64,000 nucleotides of DNA from SpSt-539 sp964549445 (lineage in GTDB: Bacteria > Planctomycetota > Phycisphaerae > UBA1845 > UTPLA1). Of this stretch, positions 1 to 9,052 are shown piece by piece (within the stretch, counting starts at the first letter, position 1; every line of letters starts with the position of its first letter). Position numbers and translations under genes: made by a program. The stretch spans positions 124,001 through 188,000 of the forward strand of contig CAZJVS010000002.1 in assembly GCA_964549445.1 (NCBI GenBank), written 5' to 3'. Below the pieces are notes generated by a model. It was given only the letters and a program-made list of their open reading frames with translations. It did not search any database and was not told the origin of the DNA.

Positions 1-636
1 TGGGTGAACGAACGATAGCTTGGCGGCGTGCAGGCACAGTCGCGGCACCCGGATCGCACGGGCTTCACGCCCGTACACCTCGTCGCCCAGCACCGGACAT
101 CCCGCTTCGGCCATATGGATGCGGATCTGATGCAGCCGCCCGGTTGCCGGCCGCGCTTCAATCAAACTCGCCCGATCCCCGCTCACAAGAACCTTGTACG
201 CCGTAATCGCGGGCTGCCCTTCGCGACGAATGGCCGCCCGCTTCCGAACCCCCACGACCTCGGCAATCGGCTTTTGAATGACCGCCTGCCGCGGCTTCGG
301 CTCGCCCATCACGATCGCCCAGTACACTTTCTTGATCTGCCGCGCCTCGAACGCCGCTCGCAACGCGTCATAGGCTCGCACCCGCAAACCCACGAGCAAC
401 AATCCGCTCGTGTCCTTATCGAGCCGGTGCAGCAACCCCCAGTCCCGCGCCTCGCCCATATTCTGCAATTCGGCCGCGAACTGCGCAAACAGCCCGTTCA
501 GCAGACTGTCGTTAAGGTGTCCCTTGCCCGGCTCGGTCACGACGCCGGCCGGCTTCTCGACCACCAGCAGGTCCGTGTCCTGATATCGAATCTCAAACGG
601 TACGTCAGGGTTCGGCCGGATCGACCAGTTTCGCAT
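1..636 (-). CDS. RluA-family 23S/tRNA pseudouridine synthase, 3' end cut by window edge
   Basis: This enzyme isomerises specific uridines in rRNA or tRNA to pseudouridine. The reading frame is open for all 212 codons from the ATG at 636 to the window edge, so the C-terminus is missing. Residues 70-78 read HRLDKDTSG, the RluA catalytic motif whose Asp attacks the uracil. It is preceded by VVEKPAGVVTEPGKG and followed by GRLHQIRIHMAEAGCPVLGDEVYG, split here only by family convention; both are typical of RluA/RluC/RluD catalytic cores. There is no S4 domain before the core. The ATG has no Shine-Dalgarno; a TAAGGT box lies 7 bases upstream, so the mRNA may be leaderless. Which member (RluA, C, D or TruC) cannot be told from this part. 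It is divergent from the LOG gene. Confidence 0.9.
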   Translation of the reverse strand, partial: MRNWSIRPNPDVPFEIRYQDTDLLVVEKPAGVVTEPGKGHLNDSLLNGLFAQFAAELQNMGEARDWGLLHRLDKDTSGLLLVGLRVRAYDALRAAFEARQIKKVYWAIVMGEPKPRQAVIQKPIAEVVGVRKRAAIRREGQPAITAYKVLVSGDRASLIEARPATGRLHQIRIHMAEAGCPVLGDEVYGREARAIRVPRLCLHAAKLSFVHP

Positions 637-674
637 GCCCGTCACCTTAGACCAATCCCGAGCCAAGTCCAGAG

Positions 675-680
675 TACAAT
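675..680 (+). promoter_or_regulatory. -10 box (TACAAT) before the LOG gene
   Basis: TACAAT lies 46 bases before the ATG at 727, in the 90-base divergent gap between the pseudouridine synthase and the LOG gene. The same hexamer precedes other genes in this window (28217, 45251, near 55408). No convincing -35 box is seen, so the call rests on the -10 alone. Confidence 0.4.
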
Positions 681-726
681 CGACGAACGCCCGAGCGGCG
701 GGCGATGAACGCAGCAGGAGCTTCTC

Positions 727-1494
727 ATGTCCAACGGTCCCCTCTATCGCAACCCATCCGACGAGACCTGGCGCGTCTTCCGAATCATGGCCGAGTTCGT
801 CGAGGGCTTTGAACTGCTCAGCAACATCGGCGAGGCCGTCTGCGTCTTCGGCTCCGCGCGGACGCCACCGGACAGTCCGATCTACCAGAACGCCCGGGCG
901 ATGGGCCGTCGGCTCGTCGAGCGCGGCTTCGCCGTCATCACCGGCGGCGGTCCGGGCATCATGGAGGCCGCCAACCGTGGAGCGTTCGAGGCCAAGGGAA
1001 CCAGCGTCGGCCTGAATATCACCCTGCCGTTTGAGCAGACGGCTAACCCCTACCAGACGCACCGCATGGAGTTCCGCTACTTCTTCTGCCGCAAGGTCAT
1101 GTTCGTGAAATACTCGCTCGGTCTGGTCTGCTTTCCCGGCGGGTTCGGCACGTTTGACGAATTCTTCGAGTCGATGACGCTCATCCAGACCCACAAGATT
1201 CCCGAGTACCCCGTGGTGCTGTTCGACAGCGAGTTCTGGAACCCGCTGATCGATGTCATGCGCAGGACCCTGCTGGGCCGCTACGAAACGATTTCGCCCA
1301 CCGATCTCGACCTCTTCCACGTCACCGACGACATTGATGACGCCGTGGAGCACGTCCGCAGTTGCGTCAACCGCAATCTCCCCAAGCTCCGCCACCCGTC
1401 GACCGAAGAAGAGCAGTCAATCCCCCGCGCCGAGCGCATCACCGGCGAAGGCACGCGCGAAGGCGTCCCCGCCACGGTCGCGCCATCGAACTGA
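727..1494 (+). CDS. LOG-family (TIGR00730) Rossmann-fold protein
   Basis: Members of this family release the base from nucleoside 5'-monophosphates; plant and some bacterial LOG proteins activate cytokinins, and others act on AMP or related nucleotides. The 255-residue protein has the two family signatures: GGGPGIMEA at residues 73-81 and PGGFGTFDE at 137-145, with the Arg/Glu active-site pattern they carry. The C-terminal 40 residues are charged and look disordered. The ATG at 727 follows a good Shine-Dalgarno (GCAGGAG). It ends 25 bases before the convergent fumC stop. The substrate cannot be judged from sequence; cytosolic nucleotide salvage or housekeeping is the safest reading. Confidence 0.88.
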   Translation: MSNGPLYRNPSDETWRVFRIMAEFVEGFELLSNIGEAVCVFGSARTPPDSPIYQNARAMGRRLVERGFAVITGGGPGIMEAANRGAFEAKGTSVGLNITLPFEQTANPYQTHRMEFRYFFCRKVMFVKYSLGLVCFPGGFGTFDEFFESMTLIQTHKIPEYPVVLFDSEFWNPLIDVMRRTLLGRYETISPTDLDLFHVTDDIDDAVEHVRSCVNRNLPKLRHPSTEEEQSIPRAERITGEGTREGVPATVAPSN

Positions 1495-1519
1495 TCGTGC
1501 ACGCTTCGCGACGAAGTCC

Positions 1520-2944
1520 TCAGCCGCCCCCCGACCCGATGTTCTCCTTGCTCGGCATCGTCATCGACATCGGATCGAGCAGCTTGTTCAACTTGTCCGC
1601 CGGCAGCACGTTCTGCTCCATGCAGATCTGCCGCACCGTTTTGCCGCTCTTGTGCGCCGTCTTGGCGATCTCCGCCGCCTTGTCGTAGCCGATCGCCGGC
1701 GCGAGACTCGTGCACATCGCCAGACTCCGCTCGACCATCTCCGAACAGTGCTTCTCGTCCGCCTCAATTCCCGCCACGCACCGCTCCGCAAACACCGACA
1801 CCGCCTTCGACAAAATGCGGATCGCCTCGAGCAGCGCGTTGGCCATCACGGGCATGCCTACGTGCAGGTCGAAGTTCCCCAGCGTCGCTCCCGCAAACGC
1901 CACGGTCGCGTCCGCTCCGATCGCCAGCGCCGACGCCTGCATCACCATCTCGCACATGACGGGATTGACCTTCCCCGGCATGATCGAACTGCCCGGCTGC
2001 GTCTCCGGGATGCGAATCTCGCCGATGCCGCACCGCGGCCCGCTCCCGAGCCAGCGGATGTCATTCGCGATCTTGGTCAAGCTCACCGCGATCGTCCGCA
2101 CCAGCCCGCTCGCCTCGACCACCGCGTCCTTCGCCGCCTGGGCCTCGAAGTGGTTGGCCGCCTCGACGAACTCAAGGCCGGTTTTCTTCGCGATCGCCGC
2201 GGCCATTCGCTTGCCGAACTCCGGGTGCGAGTTAATTCCGGTCCCGACCGCCGTCCCGCCGATCGGCAGCTCGCGCAGCGCCCGGATCGCCTTCGTCGCC
2301 CGCATCTCGCCGAGCGCCGCCTGGGCCGCGTACCCCGAGAATTCCTGCCCGAGCCGGATCGGTGTCGCGTCCTGCAAATGCGTCCGCCCGATCTTCACGA
2401 TCTTGTCAAACGCATTCGCCTTTCGGCCAAGCTCCTGGTGCAGCCGTCGCATCGCCGGAATCATCTCGTGATGAAGGGCCTCGCAGACCGCCACGTGAAT
2501 GGCCGTCGGTATGACATCGTTCGACGATTGCTCCATGTTGACGTGATCGTTCGGATGCACCGGCGTCTTGCTTCCGACCTGCCCGCCCGCAAGCTGGATC
2601 GCCCGATTTGCGATCACTTCGTTGACATTCATGTTGCTCGACGTGCCCGACCCCGTCTGGAACACATCGACCAGAAAATGCTCATCGAGCTTGCCGTCGA
2701 TCACTTCCTGCGCCGCCTGGCCGATCAGCGTCGCGATCTTCTCCGGCAGCAGGTCAAACTCGCGATTGACCTCCGCCGCGCATTGCTTTATCAGCCCCAT
2801 CGCCCGGATGAATCGCCGCCCCATGCGGTGTCCGGAGACCGGAAAATTCTCAACCGCGCGCTGCGTCGACGCCCCCCAGAGCGCATGCCCCGGTACGGTC
2901 ATCGGTCCCATCGAATCTTTTTCAACACGTGTTTGTTCTGCCAT
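1520..2944 (-). CDS. fumC: Fumarate hydratase, class II
   Basis: Catalyses reversible hydration of fumarate to L-malate in the TCA cycle, in the cytosol, without an iron-sulfur cluster. The 474-residue length matches class II fumarases. The aspartase/fumarase signature GSSIMPGKVNP is at about residues 318-328. SGTSSNMNVNE (99-109), the catalytic His region GRTHLQDATP (186-195) and GTGINSH (234-240) are all present. The Gly-Thr-Gly-Ile-Asn form favours fumarase over aspartase or argininosuccinate lyase. The ATG follows AGGAGG, and a TAGAAT box lies further upstream at 2970-2975 on the minus strand. The gene is convergent with the LOG gene and divergent from the next hypothetical gene. Confidence 0.96.
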   Translation of the reverse strand: MAEQTRVEKDSMGPMTVPGHALWGASTQRAVENFPVSGHRMGRRFIRAMGLIKQCAAEVNREFDLLPEKIATLIGQAAQEVIDGKLDEHFLVDVFQTGSGTSSNMNVNEVIANRAIQLAGGQVGSKTPVHPNDHVNMEQSSNDVIPTAIHVAVCEALHHEMIPAMRRLHQELGRKANAFDKIVKIGRTHLQDATPIRLGQEFSGYAAQAALGEMRATKAIRALRELPIGGTAVGTGINSHPEFGKRMAAAIAKKTGLEFVEAANHFEAQAAKDAVVEASGLVRTIAVSLTKIANDIRWLGSGPRCGIGEIRIPETQPGSSIMPGKVNPVMCEMVMQASALAIGADATVAFAGATLGNFDLHVGMPVMANALLEAIRILSKAVSVFAERCVAGIEADEKHCSEMVERSLAMCTSLAPAIGYDKAAEIAKTAHKSGKTVRQICMEQNVLPADKLNKLLDPMSMTMPSKENIGSGGG

Positions 2945-3031
2945 GAAACGCCTCCTCTCGCGGATTGGATTCTAGCAGTCAGATACGAATTGCACGACCG
3001 CTGCGACGCGGTAGACTCGCTCGCCGATCAG

Positions 3032-4693
3032 ATGCGTCCGGGTGTCACAACGATATTGAACCAACTTGACGCGATTCGAACGCGCTTCGGTCGTTCGATC
3101 GCGCGGCGCCGCCTGCAACTTCTTCGCCGCATGTCGACCCGGTCGACCGCCGATCCGGCCGATTGGACGCGCTACCACGAACTGCTGCTCTTTCACGCCG
3201 CCTATCCCGACACCCCGCGCGTCCTCCGCACGATTCAAGCCCAACTTCGGCGGCTCACGACGCTCGCCCGAAGACACGCATCCGCATACGACGACAGCGG
3301 CATCGCGAACACGCAGAGCGTCGTGAGTCTCTCCACCGACGCAATTGACTGGCTCGAACGCCGCGTCGGCCGCGACGTCGACATCGCCTGGAACGACGGT
3401 TCAGCCGGCGACGGCCTCGACGACGTGCTTCCGCTGCTGATGTCCCCCATCGAGCGCGACGGATTCCTGACCGATGCACTGTCGACGCGCGACTGGCTGG
3501 CCGCCGCCGCCGGCAGAAACCATCGATTGCAACTGCGCTGGCTGCTCGATCGCCTTGCGCACCGCATCGCCTCCGCCGACGTTCGAGACCGTGTCTTTGA
3601 GACCGCCGAGATTCCCCTGCGGTGGCTCCTCCGGGGTGACTTGTCGCGGACCTGGGCCCGTTTCTCGCCGCGCGCGATCCACTACCAGGTGGAACCGCCA
3701 GTACGAGCCATCCACTTGCCCGATCTGATCGCCCGCCCCCTGCCTCCACCCCGCCGGCTCACCACGGTCGCCGCCCGCGCGCTGATCGACACGGCCCGTG
3801 CGACGCTTTTCGTCCGCGAGCGCGAGACCGACGCCGTCACGTATGCGAACCCCTCCGACGTCGCGCTCTATTCTCTGGAACGCGGCATCGACGTCGCGCT
3901 CTTCGGAGCCGTCCCGTCGCGCCGCCTCCCGGTCGAGAGCTTCGTTGGCTTCGTCCTCGCCCGAAACCGCGTGCCCATCGGCTACGGTGGCGGGTGGCTC
4001 TACTTCGACCGCAGCGAAATCGGCATCAACATCTTCGACACGTTTCGCGGCGGCGAATCGGCCTACGCCTTCGCACAAATCATGCGCGTTTATCACCACC
4101 GCTTTGGCGCCCAACGCTTCCTTGTAGACCCCTTCCAGTTTGGCGCCGATAACACCGAGGGCATTCAGTCCGGAGCTTTCTGGTTCTACTATCGACTCGG
4201 CTTCCGCCCCGTCGATCATCGCCTGCGTGTACGAGCCGACGCCGAGGCCGGCCGAATCGCCGCCGGTCGCCGCTATCGCACGCCGCCGGCCGTTCTGCGG
4301 CGGCTTGCGCGGGCCAAGCTATCAGTCGATGTGGACGGAACGGGAGGTCGTCACGACCAGACGCCCAATCTCCACCGACTGGGGCAGGCCGTCACTCGCG
4401 CTTTGGCCCGCGTCAGTCCGCAGACATCGTCCCGTTGGCCCTCGGTCGTCGCCGGCCGATTGGGAGTTCGCGCCACAAGGGCGTGGTCCGCGGCCGAACG
4501 CGAAGCTTTTGAAAATCTCTGCCCGCTGGTCACCCAGATCAACGGACTGGCGCGCTGGCCCGCCTCGGACCGCGCGTCACTTATTGCGCTGATGCGGATC
4601 AAAGGCAGCCCGCGCCAGATCGAATACATTCGAGCATTGCAACGGCATGTGCGACTGAGACTCGCCTTGCAGCAAATCGCGGCAAATCGATGA
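3032..4693 (+). CDS. Conserved hypothetical protein with possible GNAT-like C-terminal half
   Basis: I do not recognise a named function. The open frame extends upstream through the antisense of fumC, but coding is plausible only from about 3032 (ATG, 553 residues) or a TTG at 2990. The N-terminal 230 residues are Arg/Leu-rich and helical. Residues near 280-400 contain the conserved-looking stretch GINIFDTFRGGESAYAF followed by GAFWFYYRLGFRP. This resembles the end of an acetyltransferase-type fold (a YYRLGF-like segment closes many GNAT domains), so an N-acyltransferase role is possible but unproven. The stop codon is 10 bases from the convergent membrane-protein stop, with a small palindrome between them. 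Confidence 0.7.
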   Translation: MRPGVTTILNQLDAIRTRFGRSIARRRLQLLRRMSTRSTADPADWTRYHELLLFHAAYPDTPRVLRTIQAQLRRLTTLARRHASAYDDSGIANTQSVVSLSTDAIDWLERRVGRDVDIAWNDGSAGDGLDDVLPLLMSPIERDGFLTDALSTRDWLAAAAGRNHRLQLRWLLDRLAHRIASADVRDRVFETAEIPLRWLLRGDLSRTWARFSPRAIHYQVEPPVRAIHLPDLIARPLPPPRRLTTVAARALIDTARATLFVRERETDAVTYANPSDVALYSLERGIDVALFGAVPSRRLPVESFVGFVLARNRVPIGYGGGWLYFDRSEIGINIFDTFRGGESAYAFAQIMRVYHHRFGAQRFLVDPFQFGADNTEGIQSGAFWFYYRLGFRPVDHRLRVRADAEAGRIAAGRRYRTPPAVLRRLARAKLSVDVDGTGGRHDQTPNLHRLGQAVTRALARVSPQTSSRWPSVVAGRLGVRATRAWSAAEREAFENLCPLVTQINGLARWPASDRASLIALMRIKGSPRQIEYIRALQRHVRLRLALQQIAANR

Positions 4694-4697
4694 GCAC

Positions 4698-4712
4698 CCG
4701 CGCCTAGCGCGG
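4698..4712. terminator. Short palindrome at a convergent gene junction
   Basis: CCGCGC-CTA-GCGCGG: six perfect pairs with the minus-strand gene's stop codon (CTA) as the loop, 5 bases after the plus-strand TGA. There is no T-tract. It could act as a bidirectional terminator or simply slow transcription. Confidence 0.4.
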
Positions 4713-5819
4713 CACAAAGCTGACCGTGATGTGCATAATCGTCCAGTACAGAAACGCATCCGGCGCCAGCAGCCAGTTCATCGACGGCGCCTTGCCAAAC
4801 TTAAACACCCACACCGCCCCGATCGCCATCAGCACGACGACCATCCCGATGTGCAGCACGCGGAACCCCGGCAACGTCGTCCGCATCCACAGCCACCAGC
4901 TCTTCGGCGCAACCTTTGGCTGCGTCCTCGCGTATTGGTAACACGCAAAGATGTACCACGACGTGACATGGAACAGAATCAGGCAATACGCCCGCTGCGT
5001 AATGAGCATCGACAGCCCAAGCACGCCCGCCGACCCCGCCATCAGCCGGATCAGTGGCGCGTGCATCCGCATCAGCGCCGGCACCCCGCCCGGCAGACCC
5101 CGGGCGAAGTACTGCAGCGTCAGCCGTGCCGCGACGAACCACGCCACGATCGGCCCGAGCGAAAGAACGCACTTGAACGCCACCGATCGCGCCGGATCGA
5201 CCGGCTGATAGCCGCGCGGATAGAGACCGAACGGCACGCCCGACCACCCGATCGCCACCACCGCCAGCAGAGTCAGTGCCACCAGCGCCCGCGTAAACTG
5301 CTTGAACCGCTTCTTGTCCTTGATGTGCGGCGCGTCACCGAGCACGACGTAGAACATTCCCTCGTCGCGCAGCTCGTGAATCAGGAAATAGAGATAGACC
5401 GATCCGTAGACGAGCTTGTTCTCCTTGCCGCCTTGAAGATAGTAGAAAACGCTTAGCACAACCCCGAGTGCGAGCAGGCCCACGATCCACGCCCGCTTGG
5501 CCGGCGTCTGGTTGCTCCGCGACGAAACCATGAACAGGAAGCCGATGATGATGTGCGGAATCGTGATGTACCGCATCGCCGCCTCGGTCCCCCCGGCGAG
5601 ATAGCGAACATCGTGCCCGCGCTTAAAGACGTTTCGCTCGACCCAGTAGCCGGCCATGAAGACCGTCGCAATGACGATCGTCAGCAACACGGCCTTCCAG
5701 AAATTCCGCTCCGTCACGCCCAAGCCGTGGCGGTGGTCAAACTCCCCGGGAAGTGCGACAACGGCTGGAGTACTCGCCATGTCCGATGCAAACTCCAAAC
5801 GAATCCGCGAGGCAAACAT
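4704..5819 (-). CDS. Polytopic membrane protein of unknown function
   Basis: A 371-residue integral membrane protein with about eight or nine hydrophobic segments. Clear ones are at about residues 42-60 (WKAVLLTIVIATVFMAGYW), 90-107, 118-133, 180-198, 222-240, 262-290 and 325-345. It has no signal peptide and no motif I can tie to a family. Conserved-looking polar residues sit in membrane segments (for example FLIHELRDEG near 150 and ILFHVTSWYIF near 290), which could bind a cofactor or substrate. An alternative start is the Met at residue 14 (5780). It is convergent with the upstream hypothetical gene. Reported as a real gene because of length, segment pattern and lack of a competing frame. 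Confidence 0.75.
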   Translation of the reverse strand: MFASRIRLEFASDMASTPAVVALPGEFDHRHGLGVTERNFWKAVLLTIVIATVFMAGYWVERNVFKRGHDVRYLAGGTEAAMRYITIPHIIIGFLFMVSSRSNQTPAKRAWIVGLLALGVVLSVFYYLQGGKENKLVYGSVYLYFLIHELRDEGMFYVVLGDAPHIKDKKRFKQFTRALVALTLLAVVAIGWSGVPFGLYPRGYQPVDPARSVAFKCVLSLGPIVAWFVAARLTLQYFARGLPGGVPALMRMHAPLIRLMAGSAGVLGLSMLITQRAYCLILFHVTSWYIFACYQYARTQPKVAPKSWWLWMRTTLPGFRVLHIGMVVVLMAIGAVWVFKFGKAPSMNWLLAPDAFLYWTIMHITVSFVPR

Positions 5820-5915
5820 ACCGGACGCCCGCGCGCCGCGCCAGCGTCCGAAACCCGGACATTACCTTATCGGCCGATCGACAAAACGCAAGCAAATCGC
5901 CCCGCCGCGCACGGC

Positions 5916-7103
5916 CTACAGTCCGATCTGGACGGGCTTCCGCACGCTGTGCCGCCGCAGCAACTCGGGATCTACCTCCACGCCCAATCCCGGCCCATCG
6001 AGCGCGTCCGCCCGCCCGCCCAGTCGAAACCGCACCGGCCGGCGCACAACATCACCCCGCAAGAGGAACCCGCCGAAACTCCCCTCCGCGAATCGCACGC
6101 CGGGAACAAGCCGCAGAAACCACCGCCCGGCCGCAGAAAGAATGCTGGTCTCGCCCACCATGCACCCGAGCTGCACGCTGAGGCCGCGTCGATGTGCAAG
6201 TCCGGCGAGTCTCAGCGCCGGCAGGAGCCCGCCATTCTTGCTGATTCGAATGTTGAACCACGTCGCCGCCCGATGCCGCAGCAATGTCTCCGCATCGTCC
6301 ATCGTCACCAGCGATTCGTCGGCCATCAGCCCGATCCGACTCGCGCCGAGTAACTGATACCACGCGTCCTCCTGGCCCTTCGCCAGCGGCTGCTCGACGC
6401 AGGCAATCGGCAAGCCCGCCCATGCGGCCAGCCGTGCCCGTGCGGCATCGATCGTCCACCCGCCATTGGCATCGAGCCGTAGCGATGTCCGCCCCGCCCG
6501 TAGCGAGCGACCCAGCACACGAACCGCCTCCCGCACCCGGGCATCGTCGCCGTCGTCGCCGACCTTCAGCTTGAAGTCCCGCAGCCGGATGCAGCGCATC
6601 TTTCGGATCGACCATGCGACGTCGCGACGCGACTCGCCCCCCACGACACCACTGTAGCGTATGCTCGTGAGACTCCCCGGCGAGCCGATCGCCGGCAACC
6701 CAAGCCACCCCCCGGCTTCCTCCAAAGACCGCCCGAATCCGCGCGAGAACGCATCCAGCAGCGCCAGCTCCACCGCCGCCCGCGCAGCCGTGCAGGCCCG
6801 CCCTGCCATATCGACACTGGGCAACCCGTCGATCGATTCCAACGCCTCGGGAAAATTGTCCGCCCGCAGCTTTACGAGCCGCGGGACCATCTCATCCCGA
6901 ATGTCCGCCTCGGCCGATTCGAGCGTTTCTCCGCTGACGTACGGCCGCGGGTGCGTCTCGCCGTACCCGACCGACCCGTTCGACAGCTCCGCCTGCACAA
7001 TAAGCGGCTGCGCCACCGCCCGCTCCGACGCCGCGTGCCGGAACTTCTGCCGCATCGGAATCTCAAGCCGCCACAACGTCAGTCGCGAAACCGTCAGACT
7101 CAT
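5916..7103 (-). CDS. Enolase-superfamily enzyme (mandelate racemase/muconate lactonizing type)
   Basis: Enzymes of this family abstract a proton next to a carboxylate with metal help; members include dipeptide epimerases, o-succinylbenzoate synthases and muconate cycloisomerases. In the 395-residue protein the catalytic set is visible: FKLK at 177-180 (KxK motif), metal ligands in LDANGGW (near 211), VEQPL (near 237) and ADES (261-264), and the second-face Lys in ISKNGG (287-292). The KxK plus Lys pattern is the MLE subgroup, as in Ala-Glu epimerases. The substrate is not fixed by sequence; a dipeptide epimerase would fit murein peptide recycling. There is no Shine-Dalgarno; TAGAAT lies 8 bases before the ATG, suggesting a leaderless mRNA. 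Confidence 0.87.
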   Translation of the reverse strand: MSLTVSRLTLWRLEIPMRQKFRHAASERAVAQPLIVQAELSNGSVGYGETHPRPYVSGETLESAEADIRDEMVPRLVKLRADNFPEALESIDGLPSVDMAGRACTAARAAVELALLDAFSRGFGRSLEEAGGWLGLPAIGSPGSLTSIRYSGVVGGESRRDVAWSIRKMRCIRLRDFKLKVGDDGDDARVREAVRVLGRSLRAGRTSLRLDANGGWTIDAARARLAAWAGLPIACVEQPLAKGQEDAWYQLLGASRIGLMADESLVTMDDAETLLRHRAATWFNIRISKNGGLLPALRLAGLAHRRGLSVQLGCMVGETSILSAAGRWFLRLVPGVRFAEGSFGGFLLRGDVVRRPVRFRLGGRADALDGPGLGVEVDPELLRRHSVRKPVQIGL

Positions 7104-7239
7104 CGGTCGCGATTCTAAGGACGCCCCGCGCGGATATGAAGAATCGCGTCGCCGCCTTTTCCACGCCGCGCGCCATCGGTTACATTCCCGCGTTCCCGTG
7201 TCCGGGCGGTCCGGAGTCGCAATCGAGCAGCGCCAAACG

Positions 7240-8613
7240 ATGAATCAACCTGAACCACTTCCGCACACAGCATCGACAGGTGCGGGTCCGCATCCGCCGG
7301 GCTTCCGCCTCCGCCGCGGACGCAACTGGTTCCTCGTCGGCATCAACTACGCCTCCTACTATCTCAACCGCTACAACATCTCCATCGCCAGCAAGATCTT
7401 CTGCGACACCTTCGGCTTCTCCAACCAGCAATACGGCATGATCCAGTCCGCCCGAAACTGGTCTTACGCCATCGGCCAGTTCTGGAACGGCCTGCTCGCC
7501 GACCGGCTCGGCGGCCGGCTCTCGATGGCCATCGGTGGCTACGGCACCGCCGCCCTCAACGTTGTGTTCGGCCTCGGCGCATACAAGAACCTGATGGGCC
7601 CGATGTACGGCGTCCTCGGCTGGTTCATCTGCCTGCGTGCCATCGACGGATATTTGCAGGCCTTCGGCGCGCCCGGCATGGTCAAGATGAACGCCGCTTG
7701 GTTCGCGCGTGCCGAGCGCGGCCGCTTCGCCGGCATCTTCGGTTTCATGATTAATGTCGGCCGCTTCGTCAATAACTGGCTGAGCCCGGCGTTGCTCGGC
7801 GGATTCATGTTCCTCAACCATCACGTCGCTGCGGGCCAATGGCAGCTCGTCTTCTTCGTTCCCGCCGGAATCTGCGTCGTCATCACCACGCTCATGTTGC
7901 TCTTCACCGCGAATACCCCCGAACAGGCCGGGTTCCACGACGCCGTCCCCCTCGAAGCCCACGAACGCGACGATTCAACGCCGATACCGCTCTCCGTTGT
8001 CTTTCGAACCATTCTCGGCAACAAGTTCGTCTGGCTGACGGCCTGGGCTTACTTTTGCACCGGCGTTGTCCGCTACGGCGTCGACGATTGGTTCCCCAAG
8101 TACTTTCAGGAAGCCCAGCACGTCTCCCTCAAGTCCGCCGCGTTCCAGTGGACCGCCTTCATGATCCCGCTCGTCGCGACGCTCGGCTCGCTCGCCTCCG
8201 GCTACGTCTCCGACCTCGTCTTCAAAGGCCGCCGCGCGACCGTCGCGGCGTTTCTCTACTTCATCGAAACGATCATCATTCTCATTGGCGCGCAGGTCAC
8301 GTCCCGGACCGGCGTCTGCACCGTCCTGATCCTGATCTCATTTACCTGTAACGCTACCCATTCGATCCTCGGAACCGCCGCGGCGATGGACATCGGCGGC
8401 CGTAAGATGGCCGGATTCGCCGCCGGAGTGATCGACTCATGGCAGTACATCGGCGCGGGCATTGCCGGCGTCGGCCTCGGCGCCCTGATCGACAGATATG
8501 GCTGGAATGCGTGGCTTTACGGCATGGCCGGCTTCGGGATTTTGGGCGGACTCTTGATGTTGGTGATGCGTCGACTGGAAAATCGCGTCGGCGGCGCGAT
8601 CCAGGCCGGCTGA
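7240..8613 (+). CDS. MFS transporter, organophosphate:phosphate antiporter (GlpT/UhpT-like)
   Basis: A 457-residue inner-membrane transporter with twelve predicted membrane helices. The N-terminal segment (about 30-60) reads NWFLVGINYASYYLNRYNIS, matching the first helix and conserved Arg of GlpT/UhpT-type antiporters, which exchange organic phosphates for inorganic phosphate. The A-motif-like loop is LADRLGGRLSM, and the sixth-helix region has NAAWFARAERGRFAGIFG. The frame is open far upstream over the antisense of the enolase-family gene, but the ATG at 7240 directly before the cytoplasmic N-terminus is the sensible start. Substrate could be glycerol-3-phosphate, a sugar phosphate or another anion. 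It is convergent with the SnoaL-like gene. Confidence 0.88.
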   Translation: MNQPEPLPHTASTGAGPHPPGFRLRRGRNWFLVGINYASYYLNRYNISIASKIFCDTFGFSNQQYGMIQSARNWSYAIGQFWNGLLADRLGGRLSMAIGGYGTAALNVVFGLGAYKNLMGPMYGVLGWFICLRAIDGYLQAFGAPGMVKMNAAWFARAERGRFAGIFGFMINVGRFVNNWLSPALLGGFMFLNHHVAAGQWQLVFFVPAGICVVITTLMLLFTANTPEQAGFHDAVPLEAHERDDSTPIPLSVVFRTILGNKFVWLTAWAYFCTGVVRYGVDDWFPKYFQEAQHVSLKSAAFQWTAFMIPLVATLGSLASGYVSDLVFKGRRATVAAFLYFIETIIILIGAQVTSRTGVCTVLILISFTCNATHSILGTAAAMDIGGRKMAGFAAGVIDSWQYIGAGIAGVGLGALIDRYGWNAWLYGMAGFGILGGLLMLVMRRLENRVGGAIQAG

Positions 8614-8626
8614 CTCGCGCTCGCGT

Positions 8627-8971
8627 CTAGCCGTGGTAAAAATCCTCGCGGACCACCTTACCGTCCTTCCAAGTCTGCACGGCCACCTGCTTCTGCACCA
8701 TCCGCTGGCCGCCCTTCGGCGTGAACTCAAACGTCCACTCCACCGCCGCCCGATCCCCATCGACGATCACCGCCCCGACCTTCGCGCCGTGAAATTCCAC
8801 CGAGTTAACGAAGTTCTCCTCGTACTTGCGGTTCAGCGCCTTGCCAACCCGCTCGTTCGCCCCGTTCTCACTCATAACGACATGATCCGCGTACCACGCG
8901 TCAAACGTCGCCAGCAGTCGCCCGCCAAGAATCCCGTCGATCACCGCCTGCACACTCTGTCGCGTATTCAT
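8627..8971 (-). CDS. SnoaL-like / NTF2-fold protein
   Basis: A 114-residue cytosolic protein of the cystatin-like alpha+beta NTF2 fold. It has the usual order: an N-terminal helix pair, then YADHVVMSENG near 27-37, then three long strands including AAVEWTFEFTP and VQTWKDGKVVREDFYHG at the end. Family members are diverse (polyketide cyclases, isomerases, stress-related proteins), so no reaction can be assigned. The start at 8971 is chosen because GGGAGG lies 6 bases upstream; the open frame goes 18 codons further without a good site. It lies downstream of, and in line with, the metal-binding lipoprotein and thioesterase genes. Confidence 0.75.
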   Translation of the reverse strand: MNTRQSVQAVIDGILGGRLLATFDAWYADHVVMSENGANERVGKALNRKYEENFVNSVEFHGAKVGAVIVDGDRAAVEWTFEFTPKGGQRMVQKQVAVQTWKDGKVVREDFYHG

Positions 8972-9052
8972 CTCAGCCTCCCGCAGCGCAAAGCAGACCC
9001 CGGCCGCCGACCGGCGAAACGGCATCCCGATCCCAAGGTCGAAAACCGCCGC

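Noticed and set aside
1253..3031. Long plus-strand open frame joined to the gene at 3032
   Set aside because: It is the antisense of fumC; high GC keeps the frame open. Its translation is Arg/His-rich with no domain pattern. Only the part from about 3032 is accepted.
6661..7239. N-terminal extension of the MFS transporter frame
   Set aside because: It overlaps the enolase-family gene in antisense and does not look like transporter sequence; ATG at 7240 fits.
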